From NCBI GenBank assembly GCA_015680685.1, contig MNCI01008068.1, positions 444,115 to 508,114 on the forward strand: 64,000 nt of DNA, written 5' to 3'. Positions within the stretch are counted from its first letter, which is position 1. Every line of letters begins with the position of its first letter. The notes beneath the pieces were generated by a model, which saw nothing but the letters and a program-made list of their open reading frames with translations, was not told the origin of the DNA and searched no databases. Source of the stretch: Gnetum montanum. Its lineage: Eukaryota > Streptophyta > Gnetopsida > Gnetales > Gnetaceae. The position numbers and the translations under genes are program-made. This document shows, piece after piece, positions 11,265 through 22,797 of this stretch.

Positions 11265-12600
11265 TGAAACACCATAAAAATTTGCATGTTATAGCTAATC
11301 TTCATCATGTAGCTTTCACCCCATGAAACCCAAGGTAAAAATTTGTTATAAATTTGAAAATTGTAATCCACAGTGGGAAATTTCACATGCTCTATACTTT
11401 TAGGGCTAAAAAATGCCTTATAAGTGGTCCAAGCCTCATTCCCCAAGTGANTATGGGTTTTATGGGTATTATACACTTTTCTATGCTAGGAACACATGCA
11501 AGGGGGTAAATCTCACCTACCCCCCAGCATGGAAGGGTAAAGGTTTTGGAAACATTTTCCCTTTAGCATGGAGACCACATGCACAACCTAGAAACCTTTC
11601 CACCTCATTGTGGAAGTTTCCTTACAATGTAGAGTCTTCACCCCAGCATTGAAAATTACATCCCTCCAGCATGGAAGTCATAATAGCTAGATTTCAACAC
11701 TTCATGCACTTCAATGTTGACTGGCCACTTTAGCAAGCATGGTGGAGATCTTAGCATGGAAGATTCATCTCTAGTATGGAATGTATGCCTTGTTTACTAT
11801 TCATAGTAAATGAAATGGCCATGGGGGAAAGCACTTACTATGTATAGTAATCACCTCCCTCCCTCCCACCCCTCAAATTTGGGCATCCATCTCACCTAAA
11901 TTTGGCAACCAATTTGTAGCCAAATGATAGCCATTTTGTAGCCCCATTGATGGCCCAAAACTTATAAAAACTAGCCTCAAACACCAATTATAGGTTTAGT
12001 AATTTTTTTTAAAAAAAATTTCAGCAACTTTTGGCATTCAAACACTTTGACAGTTACACATACCTTTGCATACAAAATTGTTCATAATACTATACTTGGG
12101 CATTCTCAAACACTGAAGAGTTTTTTTTTACAAGTTTCCACACTTGTATTCTCTTAAATCTAATGTAGATACCTTGTGACCTTGTGGCCTTGTAACCAGC
12201 ATTGGGATTTATGAATTTTCAAGCTCCACACTACACTCTTGGGATTCCCAACTTTGCATAGAGCATTTGTAGTGAACTTTCCCTTTTGGTTGCTCATTCA
12301 GGCATCATTTGCACACAATTCTCTAACTTAATATTTATTTTTTCTCAATAAAGTTTTTAAGTTTTAGGTTTTGTGTACAAAATAGATTTTTTTATTATCT
12401 ATGCATCATTCATCTATACTATCAGTTTTGCATTTTTTCACCACTCTTTGCATTTCGTAAGTCCCTAGTTAATTTTTTGGATTGGCTAGGGTATCTTGAA
12501 TCGCATTTTTTCTATGGAGGTCCCTGAGATTTGTGTGTTAATGAATTGCTACATTGAGGACCTTAAATTTTTCTAGCAACCAAGGTTTTTAGTCACAATA
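11265..12600 (+). repeat. Family-B LTR 2 of the mini-array
   Basis: It starts TGAAACACC right after a PPT and ends CACAATA right before a PBS remnant. A single N at 11451 stands where about 190 bp present in LTR 1 (including the G-run) are missing, so the gap is probably an assembly collapse. Confidence 0.85.
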
Positions 12601-12840
12601 GTTTTGTTTGGATGCTAGAAGGAGGATCTTAAACTAGCAACCTAGCCTACCAAGGCCTTAAACTAGTACCATGGCCTACCATGGCCTACCATGGCCTTAA
12701 ACTAGCAACTTTGGTGACTTGGATAGCCTAATCCTCATGTGGCTTATATGCATTGCATCATTATAATGTGCAATGGTGTTTTATATTCTTTGTTGGTGCC
12801 TCTCGGGTCAATCCTGTAGACACCAACAATGAGGGGCCAT
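12601..12840 (+). mobile_element. Mini-interior 2
   Basis: Same structure and same PBS-to-3'UTR junction (GCTAGAAGGAGGATC then TTAAACTAGCAA) as mini-interior 1, plus one extra copy of the motif CCATGGCCTA. It ends with PPT AACAATGAGGGGCCAT. The shared junction means both come from a single deletion event. Confidence 0.85.
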
Positions 12841-13365
12841 TGATACACCACAAAAATTTGCATGTTATAGCCAATCTTCATCACATAGCTTTCAACACCT
12901 AAAACCTAAGGTAAAACTTCACTATAAATGTGAAAATTGTAATCCATTGTGGGAAATTTCACATACTTTATACTTTTGGGGCTGAAAATGCCTTATAATT
13001 GGTCCAAGCCTCATTTCCCAAGTGATAAAAGTCATCTAGTATCTATATTTGGGTTGGGGATGGTTAAAAATTCCTTTTGGAATATAAAAAAAGAAGGTAA
13101 TTTGATGGGTTTTATAGGGGGTATACACTTTTCTATCCTAGGCACACATGTAAGGGGGTAAATCTCACCCACTTTATATCTACTATTAGTTTTGCATTTC
13201 GTTCACCATGATTTGCAGTTGATATGTGCCTAGTTAATCTTCTAGATTAGACAGGGTGCCTCGAATCCCATTTTCTCTATAGAGGCCTTGGGGATTTGTG
13301 GATTGAGGAATTGCTACACTAAGGACCTTTGGTTTTTCTAGCTATCTAGGTTTTTAGTTGCAATA
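12841..13365 (+). repeat. 5' LTR of copy D (LTR 3), internally deleted
   Basis: It starts TGATACACC and ends CAATA. Aligned by eye to LTR 1, about 1.1 kb is missing after CTCACCCAC (near 13171); the sequence resumes at CTACTATTAGTTTTGCATTT. It doubles as the last LTR of the mini-array. Confidence 0.8.
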
Positions 13366-13373
13366 GTTTTTCT

Positions 13374-13392
13374 TGGCATTAGAAGAAGGGCC
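13374..13392 (+). other. Primer binding site of copy D
   Basis: TGGCATTAGAAGAAGGGCC just inside the LTR. Across the copies here the consensus is TGGTGCTAGAAGGAGGGCC. A TGG start (pairing with a tRNA 3' CCA) fits a PBS. I do not assign the tRNA. Confidence 0.75.
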
Positions 13393-13569
13393 TTCACCTA
13401 AATTCTTTGACCATATCTATTCTTTTCCATTGCCAACATTGCCATTTGCAAGATTTTCCTTGATTTTTGCAACCAAAACCTTTGAATATACCTCACAATT
13501 AGCATTGCAGTTCATCCCCCTCTACTCCCAAAATCCAACAAGGGAGTGGCAAGTGTTGGGACTTTGAAA

Positions 13570-14640
13570 TTTTTATAGTAGTTGCTATGAATTTCTAAAC
13601 CTAGTGTTGATTGTTTTGGTGCATTTCCTTATCTCCCTTGGCTGCCAAAATCCCCTTGTAGTATAAACCTTAGCATGGAAGTTATAGGTGTTTTGGGTGC
13701 TAAAATTTCACAACACCTACTATGAATTTTTCAGCCAATTTCTCCAATTTCTAAAGTGGGTGGTTCAACACTTCTAAAAGCCATCCAACTCTTGAAAGTT
13801 GGCTTCCCCTCCCATATTTTGATGTTGAGAAAGTTGGCAACTTGCTAAAACCAATTTTAGTGGAGAAATACCAACCTTTCACTTTGATTTTTTAGCCTTT
13901 CCCCCTATTAATGTTAGGTTAGGAGGTGTGAGATTCCCATTATCTCATCCCCTTCTTCCTTCCTATCATACCTAGCATAGAAGAAATTGGAAAGCTAATC
14001 GTGGAAGAGGCTTAACACCAACTTCTCCAAAACCAACATTACAAATTGAAAGCCTTTTCCCATATTTTTGCAATTGAGTCTTATAAAAGATCAATGTTGC
14101 CCCTTTCCCCCTATGACCAAAACTATAGCATAAAAGTTGTAGGTGGTTGGGTGGTGACTTTTCATAAAATTTTCTATGAATGTTTCTTCCTCCAAGGCCA
14201 GTGTTGAAGCCTTTCCATCCTTTTACTTTTCACTACCAATTTTCTTTTAGTTTCTATAGTGGATGATGCAACCCTTCTAGAAATTAACAAGCTTTTGAAA
14301 GTGAGTTTTCCCTCCATTTTTTCCAACCTAAGAGAATTGGTATCTTACTAAAACCAATTTTTAGTAGGAAAAGCCAAACTGTCCACTTAGGTTTTCCAGC
14401 TTTCCCCTCATCAACATTGAGTTAGAAGATGTGATATTTTCTTTATCTCAACTCCCTTTCTTTTTCACCTTTCCATGTCTAGTGTAGAGGCAATTGGGAG
14501 GTCAACTTGGGTGAGGCATAACACCAACATTTTCAACTTTTCATTCTTGGTAACAAGATAAACCCCTCTTATCCCCAAATTACTAATTATAGTAAGTACC
14601 TCATTTTTTGTTTTCTTCATCTCCTTTGAAAGTTTTTGAA
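13570..14640 (+). repeat. Two-copy ~0.5-kb tandem duplication in the copy-D leader
   Basis: Paired anchors: CTTGAAAGTTGGCTTCCC at about 13790 and CTTTTGAAAGTGAGTTTTCC at about 14292; TAATGTTAGGTTAGGAGGTG at about 13912 and AACATTGAGTTAGAAGATG at about 14404; AGCATGGAAGTTATAGGTG at about 13673 and AGCATAAAAGTTGTAGGTGG at about 14117. Spacing is 440-500 bp. Non-coding leader before gag. B1 has only about 0.25 kb here, so the expansion is copy-specific. Confidence 0.7.
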
Positions 14641-14829
14641 TTCCATTCACTAGAATTTACTTCTATTTTACCATTTATAGCCTATTTTAAGCCATTCTCA
14701 ATATAATAGCCATGCCTTTCCAATAGTCCACCAAATTACCCTTCACCCTTATTGGCGAAGATCTTAGCTAATAAGCCATAAGGGTTTATGACCTCTAAAG
14801 AACCTACCATCATTCAGTGTAGGTGATCT

Positions 14830-17560
14830 TTGAGGGTCAAAGGGGAGAGTCTTGATTTTACAACTATAAATGAAGATTGTCATAACTTCATTTATGATAA
14901 AATACAGGCAAGCATGCTAATGCCATGTATGGAAGTAGAGGCCAAGAGGGAGTTTGAGCTCATACATAGGAGTGGGAAGAAGTACATTTGTTCCTCATAT
15001 GACCAAATTCCCCTTAACAACATCAATGTTAGCATCATAGTCCAATTGATTACCATGGAAGAGAAAGATAACAAGCACAACCCTAAGGAACAACAGGAAG
15101 AGAAGGATGAATTTAAGGTAGAATTTCAGCTTGAAAATATCTTGGGAGGATTTTTCCAACAAACATCCCCCAAGGTCATTGCACCTTTCTCTAATGCTTT
15201 TGTTTTCTCCATGGGCATGGTGCCACCATCTTCCACTCCTTCCTATCCTACCATAGTTGACCTCACGTTGGTTATAGCCACACATCAAACTTAGGCAATG
15301 TTACAAACTACAAACTATGATACATCAATGTCATTTACAACATAGTATTGATATATAAAACCATTGATGGTAGTTTTTACCATCAAAAATCAGTTAACTA
15401 CTCATGTGGGGTTCATCATGGGATCCCAAGTGACATAGGGATCACACATCCCATTTATCCCATTTGTGCCTCAAGTATCAGAACAAACATCCTTTTTTTT
15501 GTTTGGCCCATAAGCTATGATCATGACCCAACCTCTTTCTTCCATCTTACAATCCATAGCGAGGCCACAAGCCTCACAACAAATTTCACAACCATATGTG
15601 CAAACTCCATAACTAATAGGGCCACCATAGGGTCTAGATCAAGCCTTCTAGATGATCCAAGATTGCATGGAAGAGTTGAAAAGGCTTAAAGCCTCTACCT
15701 CATAAACTATCAAGATTATGAACTTCTACCAGGATGATCCCATAAGTCCTGTAGTACCACCCTTGGCACATCCCCCTAGTGTCCCTATTCCCCAATTTAA
15801 CAAATATAATGGAGAAGGTGATCCTAATGCTCACCTTATTACATTTTGATACAAATGTTTACTCTTGTAGCTATGGCTTCACACAATCATGAGGACTTTC
15901 CATATGTCTTTGATTAGGAAAGCACTTGATTGGTACTGTGCATTACCTAAAGGATCCATATCCTCTTTAGAGTACTTGGTTGCCCATTTTGTCAAACACT
16001 TCAAGTATAACTTGAAGCATAACACAACACTTGACCAACTCATGAAGTTCAAGCAAGGACCCTTAGAAGCTATATAAAAGTTCATCTAGAGATGAAATGG
16101 ACTACTCAACGAAATACCAGATCCCATAGATGAAGCCCATCTTTTAGCCGTATTTAAGGAAGAAGTTAATGACTTCATCAAATCTAAACTCTACCATCTT
16201 GATTTGTAGTTCCTTAGCTAGGCATTTTCTCAAACTAAAAATATAGAGGATGCTACAAAGGCTAGTCATGATCTAGCCTATATAGCATATAAAAACCAAC
16301 ACACTTGGAGAGACAATGAAAAGAGCAAACAAAACAACATGACCATAGCAAATGAGGTAAAAGAAACAAAGACTACAAACTAAGGGCTAAAGGCCAATTC
16401 ACCCAATGCTCTTACTATTGACCGCAATAGCCAATAATCAACCTTTGGGGCTACTGCATCAACATCAACTAGACCTAACTTTAAAAGAAACAACAGGTTC
16501 AAATATACTACCTTACCTATGAAACCATTAGAGCTATTAGACCAATTATTAAGAAAATGGATGCATGTAACAAAAAAATTGATCAAAGCTACTCAAAATA
16601 AACATGAGTGGCTATGCAAAATAGCTAAGAACCCCACTAAAGAAATGAAGGATGATTCCAAATTGCCTAGATAATTCAAACTAGATTGCTTCTACCATTA
16701 TCATCAACTATCGAGTCATGACACAAACTTCTACCTTGCACTGAAGGATGACCTATAGAGGATGATAGATAGGGATAAGCTAGTCTTAGATTCTTCTAAT
16801 CTAATTTAGCCACAAAACTAGTTGATGTAGGTCTACAAAGATCAGTTGAATGCTAATGATAACTCCTATATTATTTTACCATTCAACATTGATGATGATT
16901 GGAGACTTGCAAGAGAGCAATTTTTTGATTTGAGTGCTCCTCTATGATAAAAGGGCTTCTTTAGCTTCCTATAGCTCAAGGACCTCTTTTTTCATAAGAG
17001 TACCATCACAAGTGCCTCTGAGGGAACCTTTTGTCATCAAGGTCCCACAACCCAGTACAACCTAAACAACTGTAGCCCAACCAATAGTGTAGTAACCTTC
17101 TATGGTAGCCAATGCTATTACCTCTTCCCATAGCCAACAAATAACAGCCACAAAAATTTAGCCAAATGAAGGAAGAATCATAATAAAAAGCCTTACAATA
17201 AGGATGATAAGTAGATGGAGGCACAAAGGAAGTGGGCCCACAAAATCCCACTCCCATTTCGGCTATACCCATGACCTCTTCTACCCCAACCCCTTCAACC
17301 AACAATCCATAAAAGGATACAAATCCCATAATCAAAACAACAAGGAAGAGCCACAATAACCATAGCCTAAAGTTGAAGTGCACATTTTGGGATGCATGAA
17401 GAAAGTAAAGCACAACTAGGGTGAAAAGTCCACAGCCAATGATAAAAACTTCCTCAATGCAATGAACCAAGCCAAGTAGTCCCTCAAGAAAAAAAACATA
17501 ACTCTGAGCTTCTATGACTTGATCATAACTCTTTCCACACATCATGAGGTGCTAGTCAAA
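14830..17560 (+). pseudogene. gag: Gag of copy D
   Basis: The start at 14830 gives a 154-codon open piece matching the N-terminal region of B1 gag (NEDCHNFIYDKIQA; EFELIHRSGKKYI). After a broken Pro/Ser/Thr-rich stretch (15300-15700), the core follows: MNFYQDDPISPV, FNKYNGEGDPNAHLITF, MSLIRKALDWYCALPKGSIS (about 15720-15960) and EVNDFIKSKLYHLDL (about 16165). The zinc-knuckle-like segment CFYHYHQLSSHDTNFYLALK is at about 16685-16745, with the second Cys lost. Frames change at several points and stops are frequent. Gag packages element RNA in the cytoplasm. Confidence 0.85.
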
Positions 17561-17579
17561 ATGTTGGCCTCCATCCCCA

Positions 17580-18296
17580 TTAGTGAAGATATCCTGCTAA
17601 TGAGGAATCCATCCATGTAATGATGATTCCTCCCTCACCAAAGGAGGCAAAGAAAATGCATCTTGTAGTTTGTGATAGCAAAATCAAAGTTAATCCCCAA
17701 AATGGTGAAGTAACTACAACCCCTTTATTCATAATGATATGCATAGGAAAATTTAAAATACATTGGGTGGATGTTGATGATGGAGCCTCAACTAATGTTA
17801 TCCCATGCACCATCGTTGAATGGTTGGGCCTAACTGAGCAAATAAAACCTACAATCACTACAACTCTTAAGTCCTTTAATGGATTAAGAGTTACCATCAA
17901 GGGGTCTATCTCTCTAGATTTTTTAGCTAGGAAGAAATTCCCCACAATCACCAACTTCTTGATAGTGGAAGAGACACTAGGATTCAACTTGATTCTAAAA
18001 AGATCTTTGTTGGCTCAATTATGAGCCGTGTCCTCTCCCATCCATCAAGAAATTCATTTTCCTTATGATGGAGGTGAAATCATAATTCATGATGATAACG
18101 TGGTTCTCCTAGTTGTTAAGAACATAGATAAAGAGCAAGGATTTGAAGTGGAGCTTCAAGAAGAAGCTCCTAGCCATGAAGAGAAACAACCCAAGGAAGC
18201 CAACGATGACAACGATAAGCAACAAGATGCATTATGGGATGAACTCCCTTTGAACATCAGAAGTGAAGGGGATGGAAAATATAAGCTTGTGTAGAG
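17580..18296 (+). pseudogene. pol: Retropepsin-like protease of copy D
   Basis: The open frame 17620-18294 is broken only by one TGA at 18022-18024. The active site VDVDDGASTNVIP is intact (17770-17810), followed by TLKSFNGLRVTIKG and the hydrophobic GFNLIL block where LILGRSWL is usual. It then has an acidic C-terminal linker. The protease would cleave the Gag-Pol precursor. The frame ends near 18290-18345 at the same place as in copies A and B1. Confidence 0.85.
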
Positions 18297-19089
18297 TAGC
18301 CTTAATCACTCTCTAATCTTGCAAAGATTAGGAAGACTATGTACAAGTGAAGTTTACCTTAACCTTCCCATGTCCCTATGACCAGATGCATCGATAACCA
18401 TGTAGCCTTACTTTTTCTTTGCAGTTTAATATATCTTTTTGTATGTATCCTATACATGTAGCCTAAGTTAATTTTAATTTTTACCTATTTACTACAACCT
18501 TTCTTTACTATTACTTATGTTATAAGCATCAAAAAATTCTTATAAATATACATTTTTTTCATAGCCTGTTTGCTAAGATGTTAAACTAGCATTATGGTCC
18601 ACTAAGACCTTAAACTAGCATGATGGCCCACCATGGCCTTAAATTGGTAACATCTACCAAAATAATGCAACATCAACCACCATGGCTCTAAACTAGAAAA
18701 ATTAGTCTCAATGCATCATGGCCCACCATGGCCTTAAATGGGAAAAACCTATATAACTTGTGCCTGCCATGGCCTAAAACTAGTAAATGTCCCTTTATTA
18801 TTATATCTCTCTTTTCTTAGCCTATTATTGCATTAATTAGCTATTTAATGTTATAACAAAAACATAAACACATCCATTTTCAATGTTTACAACATTTACA
18901 ATGTTTGATATAGATACATATAACCAAAAATAAAACCAAAATTTAAATTTAAAGTTAAAATGCCCATAACATACATAGCCATGGCCATGATGCATGGTAA
19001 GAATGTCAAAGAATAACAACCATCTATAACATAGTCTTGGCTAATTGTACCTAGAAACATGAAAATAAACCAAATATCCAACAAGCTAA
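18297..19089 (+). repeat. Spacer with boundary-motif array, protease side, copy D
   Basis: From 18570 to 18790 there are about six units such as GACCTTAAACTAGCATGATG and CCACCATGGCCTTAAATTGG. The same motif follows integrase and precedes RT in this family. The rest (18300-18570, 18790-19090) is A/T-rich with nothing recognised. Confidence 0.75.
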
Positions 19090-21250
19090 ACTGATGGAGG
19101 CTATTGAGTGGCATCTAAAGGAGGAAGTGGTAGGTCATTCCCATCCTCACCACTAGGGCCACCAATGTCTCATGGGGCTTGGAATGTAATAACATATAGC
19201 TAGTTAGTAATCCAGAGCTAAAATCATGACTTAAAATAAAAACTAAAACATAAAATATATCAAACTTGTGGAGATTTTGGCTCCATTACTTTAGGGGTAG
19301 ATGGGAAAGGCCTTCCTCCAAACGATGGAAGATCTAGGCCTCCATCATGTTAACCTAGTTAACATCTACAAGATAAACACCAAAGAGAATGCTGGTCCTA
19401 TTTATAGAAGTCAAAGTAGGAGGCTCCTGGGTAGTAGCAGCTATAGATGTCTTAACTATAGTAGTGGTAATCTAAAGAGTAGGGGATTGCTCCACCTTGA
19501 GAGTACTTTCAAAAAGTTGATAAGCACTCTATGCTTGGATCCCTTGGATGAACAACTCTGTCTTTCCTCATTTAACTGACTCCTCATTGAGGCACTTTAG
19601 GTAGGCCCCACAATCGACATTATACTATCTCTTGTGGACCTTTTGTGTTAGGACCTAAGTGTAGTGATCCTTCCAATCCTCAACCTTCTAGGAGATGAGG
19701 TCCATCTACATACATTATTCCACTATCTCCTGTAGGACTATTACTTTGTCCTAAATGACATGACAATAGTAGGTCCATGTGATCTCCTTAGTTTGAAATT
19801 TTCCTAAGTTAGCCACTTAGGCTTCCACAAAGCATTTACGACCTTAGAGATCTCTAATTGTATCCTCCTATAGTTGAGTCTTTTCCCTTAAGGCCATAAC
19901 TTTCTTTCATAGGGATTCATTGGACCTCTCTAGCTCCCATGAAGTTTTTGCACACAACATTGCTAAATTAGCAGCACTTTGGTACAATTTGATGGGTACA
20001 CTAGATACATGAGAGGGAAGCTTAGGTAAGGAGTCTATCTTCATGTCTTTGCTAGGGTTCCACTCTATAGAAGGTACTACACAAGCATAAAACATAATGC
20101 ACAACCTAAGATATCCATAATGCAAGCAAAGTCTACGATTGAAGCACATAAAACAAAATATTTACCTATCTTGGGTGCAACCTAATGTAACCAATCAATG
20201 ATGTCCTTAGCCATCCCATGCATGAGCTCCACTTTTTTTGGAGTCTCTACCCATGGATTCACATGAAACTTAGGGATGGGAGCTAATGTTGGTAGTTCAG
20301 GAACTACTATAAGCATAATAATCATCAAAATGTTAGGATGAAAACCAAAGATAAACATAATGAAAATATTAGGACATAGACATAGCTGGCTCATCTTCCT
20401 CTTCCTCCTTAGAGATAATGATGGTAGATGCACCCAGTATTGCCTCACCAAACAAGGCATCTAGATCATTTATATCTGCATCAAGAAGCCCTTCAACCAT
20501 ATGTTGCTTTAGGAATGCCTCTTTTACAAACCTTTGTTCTACCTCTGCAGTAGCTTGAGTTGTCATATCCTAACACTTATCTACAACCATAGCACATAAA
20601 AACTGGTTAACACATGAAACCATAAAGTAGCCATAAAATTTAGAACATGAAATAGCCAAATTTAAATAAAGCATACTTGTAACTACTTGCTATGATGGCC
20701 TAAGCTTAAACTTAAGCTTCTTCGAGGCAATTTGGGTTGATGTTTGGGGTGTCTCCTCCATAGGCCTCTTACGTTTCTCGCTAGATACCCGTTTGGCCTC
20801 CATACGCCATCGTAGAGCATCCTGGACACTAGTAGGAAATGTGAGAGGCACTTCATCATCAATATTGGTAGGAAACTTGTACTACCTAACATTGATATTC
20901 TTAATGGTAATGGATAACATATCATCCATTTCCTTCGGTGGGCTCTAGGCCTACACCACCATCGTCTATTCTCAAACACCACCAAAAACTCTATACACCT
21001 CTTTAGATAACTTGAAAAAATGAAAAGTACATATGGATTATCATAGAGGTGTTAGCATGGAGTCTAAGGATCTCCTCCTGAAGCCCAATAGCCAAAGCAA
21101 CTACCTAATCAAATTTTATGTCCTCTATCAAGAGCTTATTAAAGGTCCACCTAGTGCTAGGCTGATTACCTTCTTTTGTGATAATAGTTTAGGAATTGCA
21201 TGAGACCTAAACAAAGGATATGATTCCTTTGCATTAGGATTTTTGAAGCT
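19090..21250 (-). pseudogene. Antisense gene of copy D, 3' part (exons 4-8)
   Basis: Minus-strand exons aligned by eye to B1. Exon 4, second part: 21250-20698, with YPLFRSHAIPKLLSQ and SKKLKFKLRPS before donor GTAGTTAC. Exon 5 starts at 20569 after acceptor GTGTTAG (acidic, KEEEEDEP). Exon 6 is 20306-20166, with KFHVNPWVETPKKVELMHGM then AKDII (B1: TQHWGETLDKFSFMEGIAKDM). Exon 7 runs from 20076 after acceptor GTGTAG (IEWNPSKDMKID; VEDWKDHYT) to a donor near 19268 after GGLDLPSFGGRPFP. Exon 8 is around 19180-19100, acidic (GGPSGEDGNDLP). Stops are common. Copy B1 interrupts exon 4 at 21250. Confidence 0.75.
21246..21250. repeat. Target site duplication of B1, left copy
   Basis: AAGCT directly before LTR base 21251 (TGTAATG). 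It is repeated at 38845-38849 after the other end of B1. In the uninterrupted copy A the same sequence GTGAAGCTATA occurs once, at about 8814. Confidence 0.95.
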
Positions 21251-22781
21251 TGTAATGACGAAACAATTCGGTCCTTGGAAATATTGAGCAGAATTCCGTG
21301 TACACAGTTCCAACCCCGGATTCGTGCGAGGGCTGTGCGAGGGCTGTGCTCGAGAAGACAAATCCGAGGTGCCCTGAACAGTCTTGTCGATCAAACATAG
21401 ACTTAATCAGTAAAATTTTGTAATAATTGGATGGCAAAATGGTGATTTTAGTGAGGAGATATAATATCATTAATCTCAAAGGTGATGAGAAAAATGTAAA
21501 CGATTCAAAGCGATTGCAAAATCTATATAGATGAGACACAAGAAACCAGATTTAGAGAGTGTGTAATCCCAAGATCTGGGATTTAGCTTATAAACAAAGT
21601 ATGTTGGATACAATGATTACAGGTAGACTTTGGTTTAGACGAAGCACGTGCCAACAACAGGAAAGCTATTTAAAGATAAAACAAGCAAAGGTCGATCTAC
21701 CTTGTTCTAGCCAATATGGGCACAAGGGAGTTAGACCAGAAGCAGAATATCTGTTAATTGGCTATTTCTAATCAAAGATTCTTGCCAATCACCTTTGATG
21801 TTCTTATGATTGCTAATCCTCTTCTTGTCAATCTTTGCCCAAAATTGCCAACAATTGCCAATGAAAGAAAATTTCTCATGAAGAAAATTTGACTATCGAG
21901 AGAAAATTTTGCCAACCTCTTGATCCTTGCCAACTGAAGTATTTATAAGGCTAGGGTTAGGAGAAAAATGCAGTTTAGATGACGCGTGTCCTGAACCTAG
22001 AAAATATCATTGACTTGATGTGTTTGTGTTTGAAGCTTGCGACGCCACGCTGCATTACGCTCTGAAGCATAATACGTCGTAATCTACTTTTGCTAGAACT
22101 TTGGTAGCAAACTATTCTTTGGTTACGTTGTCATACGCTAGAGAGCGTATTGTGACATATGAAATGCTGATGCTTGAATTGTGTTATCTCTATCGTTGCT
22201 TGTATTACATTGCGTCATGCTACATTATGCTACATAGTGTAATTGAGCATAAAATAGCGAACCTGCAAAAAATTTAAGTGTTGTTGCTGTGCTTCCCTTG
22301 TTTCTGTCCAGTCTTTCCAGGGTTTATTATGCTACACTGCGTAATGTAGCGTAATGGGCCCTTAGCTAAAAAAGAAAACTTGCTAAGATGTGCGGTGTGC
22401 TGTAGATCCTTGCTTAAGCCTTGACATTTTACTGGACCATCGAGGTCTCAAATTTTGTCATCTCTATTGTTGCAATTAGAGAGACTGTCTTCTAGCATTA
22501 CACTATGTTATGCTACATTACACTGCGTTGTGTAATGCAGCGTAATATGCCAGAAGTTAAGATTTTTGAAACATAGAAAACTCGTGAAGTTGAAGACTTG
22601 CCATTGTGTACCCCTTGTCTTGTTCTATCCTTTGGAGTCTATCATGCTATGCTACGTAGTGTGGCACAACAAATCCTTAGCCAAAAAGGGAACTTGTTGA
22701 TCCACGACTTGTCGCAAATCCTTGCCTGAATCGCAAGATTTTGCTGAACCGTTAAGGCCTTGAAATTTTCACGGTGTTTCA
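21251..22781 (-). repeat. 3' LTR of B1
   Basis: Its plus-strand ends are TGTAATGACG and GGTGTTTCA, and it is homologous along its length to 37326-38844. It contains a local duplication of GGCTGTGCGAG near 21330 not present in the other LTR. A cluster of imperfect palindromes built on GCTACATTACGC / GCGTAATGTAGC lies at 22040-22650. Confidence 0.95.
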
Positions 22782-22797
22782 ATGGCCCCTCTTTGTT
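22782..22797 (-). other. Polypurine tract of B1
   Basis: The minus strand reads AACAAAGAGGGGCCAT directly before the LTR start TGAAACACC. The same tract precedes LTRs at 11265, 12841 and 50317. It primes plus-strand DNA synthesis. Confidence 0.9.
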
